Shown here: positions 57,906 through 64,000 of the stretch, in pieces
Layout of the letters: each line of letters starts with the position of its first letter
Numbering within the stretch: position 1 is the stretch's first letter
NCBI GenBank assembly: GCA_944323785.1
Contig: CALUTU010000008.1
Span: 41,212-105,211 of the forward strand
Reading direction: 5' to 3'
Origin: an uncultured Bacteroidales bacterium
GTDB lineage: Bacteria > Bacteroidota > Bacteroidia > Bacteroidales > UBA932
Length of the DNA: 64,000 bases
Made by a program: the position numbers and the translations under genes
Notes under the pieces: model-generated
Seen by the model: the letters and a program-made list of their open reading frames with translations, nothing else
Database searches by the model: none
What the model was told of the DNA's origin: nothing

Positions 57906-58378
57906 TGAAACGGATAGCGACAACACTGCTTATGGCCGGAACCCTGCTTCTGTCCGCCCTGCCTTTAACGGCATACGGACAGGAGAGGGAGTCCGGAAAA
58001 AACGAGGAAAAAATGGAAACAGGAACAATACATCTGACCAAAGCTGAATTTCTGCAGAAAGTGTGGAACTACGAGGCCAATTCCCAGGCCTGGAAATACG
58101 AGGGGACCAAGCCGGCCATCGTGGATTTCTTCGCCACCTGGTGCGGCCCCTGCAAGGCCCTGAGCCCCGTGCTCGAGGAACTTGCCAAGGAGTACGGAGA
58201 CAGGCTCGTAATCTACAAGGTGGACGTGGACCAGGAGCGCGAGCTCGCCGGAGCCTTCGGAATCCGCTCGGTGCCCACCCTGCTCTTCATCCCCGCCGAC
58301 GGGGAGCCGTCGATGAGTCCGGGCGCTCCTTCAAAAGCCCAGCTCAAGCAGATTATCGACGAGCACCTGCTGAAATAG
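57905..58378 (+). CDS. Exported thioredoxin
   Basis: A 157-residue thioredoxin with an N-terminal signal peptide (about 1-25) and a complete thioredoxin domain (about 45-155), with the FFATWCGPC active site and the SVPTLLF cis-proline loop. The signal peptide implies it works in the periplasm, although it is encoded with a cytoplasmic-type peroxiredoxin. Translationally coupled to the peroxiredoxin. Confidence 0.9.
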   Translation: MKRIATTLLMAGTLLLSALPLTAYGQERESGKNEEKMETGTIHLTKAEFLQKVWNYEANSQAWKYEGTKPAIVDFFATWCGPCKALSPVLEELAKEYGDRLVIYKVDVDQERELAGAFGIRSVPTLLFIPADGEPSMSPGAPSKAQLKQIIDEHLLK

Positions 58379-58415
58379 TTGACCCAGCGGGCGATCCGCA
58401 AAAACATGAAGAAAG

Positions 58416-58444
58416 GCCGTGCCGGAATCCCGGTGCGGCTTTTT
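58416..58444 (+). terminator. Rho-independent terminator of the peroxiredoxin operon
   Basis: A 10-bp stem (58416-58425 with 58430-58439, two wobble pairs), a 4-base loop and a T5 tract. The repeat element A begins immediately after the T tract. Confidence 0.85.
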
Positions 58445-58445
58445 C

Positions 58446-58609
58446 CGTAAGTACTGCAGCGGGGGTGTTTTGTAAACGCTCAGTGATCAGTTAGTTACAA
58501 AACAGAGTGTTCTTTCGGGTGGCTCCGAACCCGACTAAAGTTACTCGTTGCTTTTGGAATATCTTAATTTACAGGCTTTTCTGGGAAATGGGTGCTCGCC
58601 TGCTTACCG
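58446..58609 (+). mobile_element. RAYT-associated element, copy A (164 bp)
   Basis: Begins CCGTAAGTACTGCAGC and ends GCCTGCTTACCG; the ends are imperfect inverted repeats. It aligns end to end with copies at 60836-61001 and 62078-62242, sharing the TTTTGTAAACGCTC-like left block, the GTGTTCTTTCGGG centre and the GGGTGC right block. It lies between the convergent ends of thioredoxin and porin genes. Confidence 0.7.
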
Positions 58610-58620
58610 TTGGCCTTACC

Positions 58621-59727
58621 TCAGAAGCCTACCTGAAGCTGCGTGATGATCATGTGCGAGGAGGGGATGCCGCTGAAGACCCCCTGACTGTTACTGGAGC
58701 GCTGCTGATAGACGTACTGCGCCTGGAGGCGGCATTTGCGGTAGAAGTTCCACTGCAGTCCGAAGATGTAGCTGCACTGCCAGTCGCTCAGGGCGATATT
58801 CCGGTCCAGATAATCCACCGATGCCACGATGTCGAGAAAATGAGTGGCGGAGCCCACGAGGGTGGCGTAAGCGCCCCGGCTCCGGACGGATGCGTCGAGA
58901 CCTTCCATGTATTCGCTCCTGAGATACATCGGTCCTGCCTCCATCTCCAGACCTGCGCTCCACCTGTCTCTCCGGTATGTCTCCCCGGCCTTGAATGTCC
59001 CGTAGGGGCTGTCCGCCTTTGCGGTGCCCTCTCCGAAGTAGACGGAGCCGTGCACCTTGAGGAAGCTGACCGGCCTGAGGGCGAGGCTTGCTACTACGTC
59101 CTTCCGGTTGTTGGTCTCGGCCGTATTGGACGGCTCGCCGCTGAAGACGCCGACCCTGTATTCTATCAGATTGCGGTTGTCCTTGCCTATTTTCAGAAAT
59201 GCGCCTCCCACTTCCAGACCCAGGTCCCTGCCGGCTCCCGCTCCGAAGCATACGTCCGAGCCGTCGATACCCGCGAGATACTGGACTGCCTGGGCGCCCT
59301 TTATTATTTCCAGGACGGAGGGAGACATATTGCTCTCAATCGTGAAAGGGGTCTTGTACTGTCCGAGCCTGATGTAGAACGCATCCACCGGGCGGTATCT
59401 GACGAAGAGCTCGTGCAGCTTGAATTTGGACACGTCGGCCATGAAGTAGAGATCCAGATGCCTGATTGGCTTGATGTCGGCGATGATCATTGCCCTGTAC
59501 AGATTGAACTTGTTGAAGGCCCCGTCATGCGCCATGTCGTAGGTGTCGTACAGGTATCCGGCCTGGGCGTAGCCGCTGACGCTTACCTTTTCCGAAAGGA
59601 AACGGATGAGCTTGCTGTCCTTCCGGTCATCTGTTACGGTGCTGAGGGTATCTGTAGCCGCAGAGGAGCTGATGCATGCAGCAGCAGCGGTCAGGATCAG
59701 GGTGAGGATGGTGGCCTTGAGATGCAT
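58621..59727 (-). CDS. Porin, OprO/OprP-like
   Basis: A 368-residue outer-membrane protein: signal peptide (about 1-24), short N-terminal segment, then an 16-strand-type barrel with regularly alternating strands (LDLYFMADVSKFKLHELFVRY, FYIRLGQYKTPFTIES) and a terminal strand ending in phenylalanine (ITQLQVGF), the recognition signal for barrel assembly. The KTPF segment is typical of phosphate-selective porins O and P. The solute is not known. Confidence 0.82.
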   Translation of the reverse strand: MHLKATILTLILTAAAACISSSAATDTLSTVTDDRKDSKLIRFLSEKVSVSGYAQAGYLYDTYDMAHDGAFNKFNLYRAMIIADIKPIRHLDLYFMADVSKFKLHELFVRYRPVDAFYIRLGQYKTPFTIESNMSPSVLEIIKGAQAVQYLAGIDGSDVCFGAGAGRDLGLEVGGAFLKIGKDNRNLIEYRVGVFSGEPSNTAETNNRKDVVASLALRPVSFLKVHGSVYFGEGTAKADSPYGTFKAGETYRRDRWSAGLEMEAGPMYLRSEYMEGLDASVRSRGAYATLVGSATHFLDIVASVDYLDRNIALSDWQCSYIFGLQWNFYRKCRLQAQYVYQQRSSNSQGVFSGIPSSHMIITQLQVGF

Positions 59728-59780
59728 GACTGTAGTGTGTTGTAGCTGAGTTGATGAATCGGTTTCGTGTTTTAGGGCGG

Positions 59781-59788
59781 CAAAAATA
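59781..59788 (-). promoter_or_regulatory. -7 box TATTTTTG for the porin gene
   Basis: Perfect TAnnTTTG match 53 bases before the porin start at 59727. Confidence 0.5.
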
Positions 59789-59882
59789 AGCAGAAGTCTT
59801 GGAAGAACAAATTAATTTGCTCTTCCGGGACAATATCTTGATAAATTTCACAGGCAACGATTATTTTCAATATTTTCGCGTC

Positions 59883-60767
59883 ATGGAAAAAAGAGGTCTG
59901 CTGATATACCCCTCGACGACTCCCCGGGGGAACAATGCTTTCGGCTGGTTCCGGGAGGCGGCTGCCCGTCACGGGATGTCGGTCGAGGTGCTGTTCTACG
60001 ACGCTCCGGCGGCTGAGGCTCCCGCGGGCGCTCCTGCCTGGAAGCCGGATTTTGTCCTGATGCGGGGGTACAATATCGCCCTGTCGCGGTGGTACGGGGC
60101 TCAGGGTGTGCCGGTGCTGAATGCTCCCGAGGCGATGATCCTCTGCCGGGACAAGCTCCGCTGCGGGGAGGTTCTGGCCGCTGCCGGGGTGCCGGTGCCG
60201 GGGGCATTGTCCCCTGAAGAGGCCCGGAGCGGGGACGCATTTCCATTTATTCTCAAGCTCAATTTTGGGTCGAAGGGGGAGAATGTCTTCCTCGTCCGCG
60301 ATGCCCGGGAATACCGTTCCGCGCTGGAGGCGTGCCGGCGGGAGGAGGCTCTGCGCCTGGAGGCATTGTCCCGGGGAATCAGCGAGTTTGGGGAGACTCC
60401 GGAGGAGGTCTGCCGCGGCTGCGAGCCTGTGCTGCAGGAGTTCGTGGCCACGAGCAGCGGACGGGACATCCGGGTGTGGGTGACGGGGGATGAGGTCGCC
60501 GGCCATGTGCTGCGGTACAATCCCTCGAGCTTCAAGTCCAATTTCGCCGCTGGGGGCTCCTTCCGTCAGATTCAGCTGCCTCCCGCCGCTGCCTCTCTCG
60601 CCGTGGCCGCTGCCCGTGCCTGCGGGCTCTTCTTTGCGGGGGTGGACCTGCTGTTCGACGGTCAAAACGGCTTCAAGGTCTGCGAGGTCAATGGCAATGC
60701 CGGCTTCCGTACCGCCTCGGACGACATTCCCGATGCGCTGTTCCGCAATCTGGCCCGCGTCCTATGA
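59883..60767 (+). CDS. ATP-grasp protein, RimK-like
   Basis: A 294-residue ATP-grasp ligase resembling RimK (alpha-L-glutamate ligase) proteins. The NAPEAMILCRDKLRCGEVL motif, the ATP-lysine segment FPFILKLNFGSKGENVFLV, the QEFVATSSGRDIRVWV strand and the metal-binding CEVNGNAGF are present. The substrate cannot be named. The ATG at 59883 is chosen over an upstream TTG. The next small frame begins in the ATGA overlap with its stop. Confidence 0.82.
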   Translation: MEKRGLLIYPSTTPRGNNAFGWFREAAARHGMSVEVLFYDAPAAEAPAGAPAWKPDFVLMRGYNIALSRWYGAQGVPVLNAPEAMILCRDKLRCGEVLAAAGVPVPGALSPEEARSGDAFPFILKLNFGSKGENVFLVRDAREYRSALEACRREEALRLEALSRGISEFGETPEEVCRGCEPVLQEFVATSSGRDIRVWVTGDEVAGHVLRYNPSSFKSNFAAGGSFRQIQLPPAAASLAVAAARACGLFFAGVDLLFDGQNGFKVCEVNGNAGFRTASDDIPDALFRNLARVL

Positions 60768-60841
60768 CCAACCCGTGTGTCCTGAGATGGACGGGAGTAT
60801 TCCTGTTCTGCAGTCTTGCCTACGCCCTCTGGCAATGGTAA
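60764..60841 (+). pseudogene. Short membrane-like frame cut by repeat element B
   Basis: ATGA overlap with the ATP-grasp stop opens a 25-codon frame encoding a hydrophobic peptide (core GVFLFCSLAYALW). It ends exactly at the left edge of element B, whose GGTAAG provides the TAA stop. I suspect the 5' stub of a translationally coupled membrane-protein gene interrupted by the element; it could also be a genuine tiny protein or chance. Confidence 0.35.
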
Positions 60842-61001
60842 GCAGTGCAGCAGGGTGCTTTTGCAAACACTCGGTGATCAGCGTGTTACGGTAAGGGTGT
60901 GATCTTTTCGGGATGTTGTGAGGGGGCGGAAAGATCATGCGTGATTCGCATAGTTTTGAATGTCAATGTTTTGCAAAATAGGGGTGCGTCACAGCTTACC
61001 G
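60836..61001 (+). mobile_element. RAYT-associated element, copy B (166 bp)
   Basis: Begins GGTAAGCAGTGCAGC and ends CACAGCTTACCG. Its two ends are imperfect inverted repeats over about 33 bases, both reaching a TTTTGCAAA core. It aligns over its whole length with copies A and C. It lies 29 bases beyond the 3' end of the transposase gene. Confidence 0.75.
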
Positions 61002-61030
61002 TTATTGAGACTGGGGGCTCGGAGTTGTGC

Positions 61031-62011
61031 TTATTGCAGGTGCTCAGGTAGTGGCTGTTTCTGTCGTAGCCGACCTGATTTGGGCTTCAATCCTTTACGG
61101 TTGCAATCCTGGCCGTTCTGCACCGGACTGTTCTGGCCTGGAGCGCTTTGGCCGGGATGGAAGACTTGTCCGAGCAGACTGATGCTGGTGTGGGTGAGGC
61201 GTGCCAGCTGCTTGATGCCCAGGCCGTATTGTTTCCGGAGGATGTCTGCCAGCTGATACTTCTCGTCTATGCTGAGCGCATCGGGAGAAGACTTGCTGAA
61301 TATTTCGCTGCAGAGGTTCGTGACGGTGGAGGCCATCTCGCTGTCAGTGTAGCGGGCCCGCCGGAGGATTCCGGATGTCAGCTCCATCTCCATACTGTCG
61401 TTGCGCGAGAGGAAGTAGAGCATCCTGACAGGGCTGTGGAATATCTCCTCGACGGCGCGGTAGTCAACGTAGCATTTAGGGCAGATGAGTCCGTCGGCCG
61501 TTACGGTGTAGTGTCCCGGCAGCTGTCCGCGGGTACGGAACAGTTTCTGCTGCCGCCGCTTGCTCATGTGCGCGATATCTGTGACCGACCGATTGACTGT
61601 CAGCGTGTTGCCGTCGTTGAAATACAGAGGACCGGAACTCCATCGGTAATGGGTCGGGAGAACGGCCAGTCCGGCTGCGGGAGGGTTGCGCAAGACGTAG
61701 GCAATCGCCCGTTTAAGGTACTCGGTATCGTCAATTTCTTTCATGCAGATGTCCGCGCTGCTCATGTCCGCCAGGGTGAAAAGTCGCTTCCGGTAGGCCT
61801 TGATGAACTCGCCGCAATCCTCTTCAGTGCCGTGGGCTATGAAATGGACGTGATTGTCCATCAGACAAAAAGCATGCATGGATATGTCTCTGTCAGCCAT
61901 GCATACCGGAATGCTGTTCATCCCGAAAATGTAATCGGCGTCAGTCTTGAAAATGATTTCCTTTTCCAGTCCGGCTGTGCAGATGTGCCGGAAATGTTTC
62001 TCCTGCTCCAT
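61031..62011 (-). CDS. RAYT (REP-associated, Y1/HUH) transposase
   Basis: A 326-residue transposase of the Y1_Tnp superfamily. The metal-binding HUH pair is H54 and H56 in MDNHVHF, and Y73 in AYRKR, about 17 residues later, is the candidate nucleophile. Beyond the catalytic domain (about 1-140) is a C-terminal extension of about 185 residues with a CPKC pair and a helix-turn-helix-like segment (DILRKQYGLGIKQLARLT), ending in a Lys/Arg/Gln-rich tail. Such single-copy transposases mobilise short palindromic elements in trans; copies B and C of a repeat flank it. Confidence 0.85.
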   Translation of the reverse strand: MEQEKHFRHICTAGLEKEIIFKTDADYIFGMNSIPVCMADRDISMHAFCLMDNHVHFIAHGTEEDCGEFIKAYRKRLFTLADMSSADICMKEIDDTEYLKRAIAYVLRNPPAAGLAVLPTHYRWSSGPLYFNDGNTLTVNRSVTDIAHMSKRRQQKLFRTRGQLPGHYTVTADGLICPKCYVDYRAVEEIFHSPVRMLYFLSRNDSMEMELTSGILRRARYTDSEMASTVTNLCSEIFSKSSPDALSIDEKYQLADILRKQYGLGIKQLARLTHTSISLLGQVFHPGQSAPGQNSPVQNGQDCNRKGLKPKSGRLRQKQPLPEHLQ

Positions 62012-62077
62012 AATCTTTCGCTTCTATCGGTTAATCACTGCCTCAAAGTTAGGGATTATATTCTGACTGTGCAACAA

Positions 62078-62242
62078 CGGTAAGCAGGGACGCGGGTACT
62101 TTTTGTAATCGCTCGGAAGTCAGAGGGTTAAGAAAGAGGGGTGTGCTTGCCGGTGGGTTGTGAAGGCGCGAAAGATTCTCGTTGTGTCGGTAATGCTGTG
62201 AAAAATAGTTGATTATGAAAATGGGGTGCGTCAGTACTTACG
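62078..62242 (+). mobile_element. RAYT-associated element, copy C (165 bp)
   Basis: Begins CGGTAAGCAGGGACGC and ends TCAGTACTTACGG. The reverse complement of its right end matches the left end of copy A over 12 bases (CCGTAAGTACTG). It lies upstream of the transposase start, and its right edge contains the stop codon of the PgeF-like gene. Confidence 0.75.
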
Positions 62243-63116
62243 GTAATTCCTTAGAGGGTTCGGGCGAGGGGCAGGGATTGAGCATGATGGTGTTGACGGT
62301 GCGGCCGCAGGAGGGGCCTTCGCGGCGGGCTGAGAAGAAGCCGGGGTGGGTGTAGGTGTCGATGCCGGAGATGAGGATGTTGGCGTCGTGGACACCGGCC
62401 CGGAGGAGGGTCAGACGGACGGCCTGGGGGAGGTCGATGTGGAGGCCGCCGGACATGGAGCCGGGGATACGCGGGCCGCGGTCGGTGATGAGGCGGATTG
62501 TGTGGCTGTCTATTGGTGAAGAGTCTGTGCTGCCGGTGATTTCCAGGGGGAAGTTGTGAACAAGGCAGGATGAATGTGAGCACGTGACAGCTCCCGTTTT
62601 CTCAGAATAGTCAGCACTATGCTTTTTCGAAGGATACCATGTCTCCGGAAATCCGGCGCCGAGGAAGGCTTCGGCGACTTCCGGACCGACCTGGAAGCTT
62701 TCCGGGCCGATGCCGGGACCGATTACCGCCAGAATGTCGGCAGCGCGTGTGCCGTACTTGGAGGCCATCACAGCCAGGGTCTTCGCTGCGATTTTCAGCA
62801 CCGTACCCTTCCAGCCGGAATGTACTGCCGCAACGACCCGCCGTACCGGATCGTACATCAGCACCGGTATGCAGTCAGCCGTCCGGGCCCCTATCGCCAC
62901 ACCCGGCACGTCAGTCACCAGCGCGTCATAGCCCTCCAGCTCTTCCCGAGTAGTACCTGCCGAAGTCACCACGGCCACCCGGTCTCCGTGCACCTGATGC
63001 GCCTGCACCACCCTCATCGGCAGCACGGCGTCCCTCAGCGGGGAAAATGCCGTAACTTCAGGGGCTATGTCATATTTCAGCAGGCCGTCGGAACCGCTCG
63101 GGAAAATCTGTCTCAT
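62238..63116 (-). CDS. pgeF: PgeF/YfiH family protein with internal insertion
   Basis: Peptidoglycan editing factor/multicopper-type family (DUF152), 292 residues; relatives remove wrongly inserted amino acids from peptidoglycan precursors or act as purine nucleoside phosphorylases. Core motifs are present: QAHQVHGDRV, ARTADCIPVLMYD with the metal cysteine, VHSGWKGT and FSARREG. Two oddities: an extra segment of about 55 residues at about 177-235, Ser/His/Cys-rich, between AGFPETW and LHIDLPQAVRL, and a C-terminal tail whose last codon and stop lie in element C. A TTG at 63131 opens a longer frame; the ATG at 63116 is used. Confidence 0.82.
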   Translation of the reverse strand: MRQIFPSGSDGLLKYDIAPEVTAFSPLRDAVLPMRVVQAHQVHGDRVAVVTSAGTTREELEGYDALVTDVPGVAIGARTADCIPVLMYDPVRRVVAAVHSGWKGTVLKIAAKTLAVMASKYGTRAADILAVIGPGIGPESFQVGPEVAEAFLGAGFPETWYPSKKHSADYSEKTGAVTCSHSSCLVHNFPLEITGSTDSSPIDSHTIRLITDRGPRIPGSMSGGLHIDLPQAVRLTLLRAGVHDANILISGIDTYTHPGFFSARREGPSCGRTVNTIMLNPCPSPEPSKELP

Positions 63117-63138
63117 CTCAGGCAAATACAATTTTCAG

Positions 63139-63146
63139 CAAAGTTA
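63139..63146 (-). promoter_or_regulatory. -7 box TAACTTTG for pgeF
   Basis: Perfect TAnnTTTG match 22 bases before the ATG at 63116. Confidence 0.5.
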
Positions 63147-63170
63147 GGATACTTCTTTGAAAAATTTTTC

Positions 63171-63178
63171 TAAATTTG
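63171..63178 (+). promoter_or_regulatory. -7 box TAAATTTG for the metX leader
   Basis: Perfect TAnnTTTG match 8 bases before the ATG of the leader-peptide frame at 63187, so transcripts should begin almost at that codon. Confidence 0.6.
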
Positions 63179-63186
63179 TCTCCGCA

Positions 63187-63267
63187 ATGAGAAAGCACTC
63201 CAACATATCCATGATGTCCATGCGAATGCATCGCTCTTCGATGCATGGCTTTCTCTTTTGCCGGTAA
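63187..63267 (+). CDS. Methionine-rich leader peptide upstream of metX
   Basis: A 26-codon frame with methionine at positions 1, 9, 10, 12, 14 and 19 (core SMMSMRMH), followed by TAA. It follows a -7 box by 8 bases and lies 125 bases before metX, whose product makes the methionine precursor. The density of Met codons, the position and the folding of the frame (a perfect 8-bp long-range stem and an inner 8-bp hairpin) fit a ribosome-stalling attenuator that reads methionyl-tRNA supply. This function is inferred. Confidence 0.65.
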   Translation: MRKHSNISMMSMRMHRSSMHGFLFCR

Positions 63268-63291
63268 GTCAAGCGGGATGCGGGCTCCGGC
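63189..63291 (+). promoter_or_regulatory. Candidate attenuator structures in the metX leader
   Basis: Perfect pairings: 63189-63196 with 63248-63255 (8 bp, followed by TTTTG), enclosing 63226-63233 with 63239-63246 (8 bp, 5-base loop), then 63260-63264 with 63287-63291 (5 bp). The Met codons lie inside the first two. The rest of the gap to 63392 holds small palindromes (63318-63329, 63339-63346) but no clear U-tailed terminator and no SAM riboswitch consensus that I recognise. Confidence 0.5.
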
Positions 63292-63392
63292 GTATTAATC
63301 CGAAAACATATCAGGTTGACTCCACAGTCCCGAATCTGCCCCGGGGCTGAGAATGGATTTGACGTCAGGGCATCAATGGACATCGACAATCA

Positions 63393-64000
63393 ATGATTCA
63401 GGCGGAATATATCCACGAAGAACCGTTCCGGTGCGAGGCCGGAGGTACAATCGACAATCTCAGAATAGTCTATCACATATCAATGCCGGGCGGCGGGCCC
63501 CGCAAGGTCATCTGGATCTGTCATGCGCTGACAGCCAATTCGGACCCGGAGGAATGGTGGCCGGAGATGGTGGGTCCGGGCCGGCTCATAGACACGGACC
63601 GCTACACGGTGGTCTGCGCCAATATGCTCTGCTCGGCCTACGGCTCCTCCGGTCCGGCGCATGGCAGGTTCCTGGATTTCCCGAAGGTGACTGTCAGGGA
63701 CATCGTCCGCACCGAGGCTCTCCTGCGCAGGCATCTGGGCATAGGCCGGATAGACCTGCTGATAGGCAGTTCCATCGGCGGTTTCCAGGCTCTGGAATGG
63801 ACGGTGATGGAGCCGGATGTAATCGCGCGGGCGGCTATCATGGCCTGCGGCCCCCGGGTTACGCCCTGGCTGACAGCATCCAACGAGGCCCAGAGGATGG
63901 CCATCGAGGCCGATCCTACGTTTCGCGAGTGCCGCACCCTGAAAGGCGGAGCGGCAGGACTCCGTACGGCCAGGGCCATAGCCCTCATCTCGTACCGCAG
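63393..64000 (+). CDS. metX: Homoserine O-acetyltransferase, 3'-partial
   Basis: Activates homoserine with acetyl-CoA at the start of the transsulfuration or direct sulfhydrylation route to methionine. The window ends inside the gene after 202 codons. The alpha/beta-hydrolase features are clear: VIWICHALTANSDPEEWW, the CANMLCSAYGSSGP segment and the nucleophile elbow GSSIGGFQALEW with S127. It begins after a long leader with a Met-rich small frame. Confidence 0.92.
   Translation, partial: MIQAEYIHEEPFRCEAGGTIDNLRIVYHISMPGGGPRKVIWICHALTANSDPEEWWPEMVGPGRLIDTDRYTVVCANMLCSAYGSSGPAHGRFLDFPKVTVRDIVRTEALLRRHLGIGRIDLLIGSSIGGFQALEWTVMEPDVIARAAIMACGPRVTPWLTASNEAQRMAIEADPTFRECRTLKGGAAGLRTARAIALISYR

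Noticed and set aside
58507-59745. 412-codon plus-strand frame opposite the porin gene
   Set aside because: The minus-strand porin has a signal peptide, barrel strands and a terminal Phe; the plus frame starts inside repeat element A and has no domain.
61148-62083. Plus-strand frame opposite the transposase
   Set aside because: The minus-strand protein has the HUH motif and normal start; the opposite frame is a by-product of codon use.
63144-63389. 81-codon minus-strand frame over the metX leader
   Set aside because: It is the antisense of the leader region and overlaps two promoter boxes; no homology recognised.
63268-63392. SAM riboswitch upstream of metX
   Set aside because: No SAM-I or SAM-II consensus could be matched by eye; the Met-rich reading frame explains the leader better.

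Overview
The window is chromosomal DNA from a member of the Bacteroidota, most likely Bacteroidales and plausibly near Alistipes/Rikenellaceae (genus not provable from sequence alone). Support: many promoters carry the Bacteroidetes -7 box TAnnTTTG, Shine-Dalgarno sites are weak or absent, the ATP synthase genes run atpD-C-B-E-F-H-A-G, and the gene set includes Omp28-like, BACON, DUF3108, DUF4105 and OstA-like envelope proteins plus an rnfBCDGEA cluster. Most of the window is ordinary core genome; accessory DNA is concentrated at 14.8-15.0 kb, 27.6-27.8 kb, 55-56 kb and 58.4-62.3 kb.

Layout. 1-6.3 kb: two M23 peptidases, a MerR regulator, a Nif3-like protein, a zinc-ribbon protein, a class III aminotransferase and dnaB. 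6.3-12.8 kb: a DUF3108 protein, an RseC-like protein, the six Rnf subunits (ferredoxin:NAD oxidoreductase and ion pump) and a TPR protein. 12.8-15.9 kb: TrmH-type methyltransferase, glyA, a truncated remnant of an AAA ATPase gene, and thiD. 16-19.1 kb: a BACON lipoprotein with propeller-like repeats next to a membrane-bound TPR/AraC regulator. 19.2-23.4 kb: thiamine synthesis, namely a ThiE-like gene and a TPP-riboswitch-controlled thiE-thiC-thi4 operon whose Thi4 carries the histidine of sulfide-using enzymes. 23.4-37.5 kb: an outer-membrane protein behind a promoter-bearing minisatellite, a metallopeptidase, rpsO, pnp, a radical SAM gene with a repeat in its tail, envelope proteins, guaB, and a SurA/OstA-type outer-membrane assembly cluster. 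37.5-44.9 kb: smpB and the complete ATP synthase operon. 44.9-50.6 kb: two surface lipoproteins and a second membrane-bound TPR/AraC regulator. 50.6-57 kb: DJ-1, a small membrane protein, an AraC regulator, miaA, a prolyl-tRNA editing protein, glutaminase and a RhuM-like gene. 56-58.4 kb: oxyR divergent from an archaeal-type peroxiredoxin and a secreted thioredoxin.

The most unusual part is the right end. A RAYT-type (Y1/HUH) transposase gene at 61.0-62.0 kb is flanked by two copies, with a third 2.2 kb away, of an element of 164-166 bp with imperfect inverted ends. In two places an element end supplies the stop codon of a neighbouring reading frame. Beyond it, a 26-codon, methionine-rich reading frame with its own promoter box lies in front of metX (truncated by the window end) and looks like a leader peptide for methionine-responsive attenuation.

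Starts were corrected in several places because a TTG inside the TTTG promoter box opens the longest frame. No rRNA, tRNA or CRISPR array was recognised by eye.
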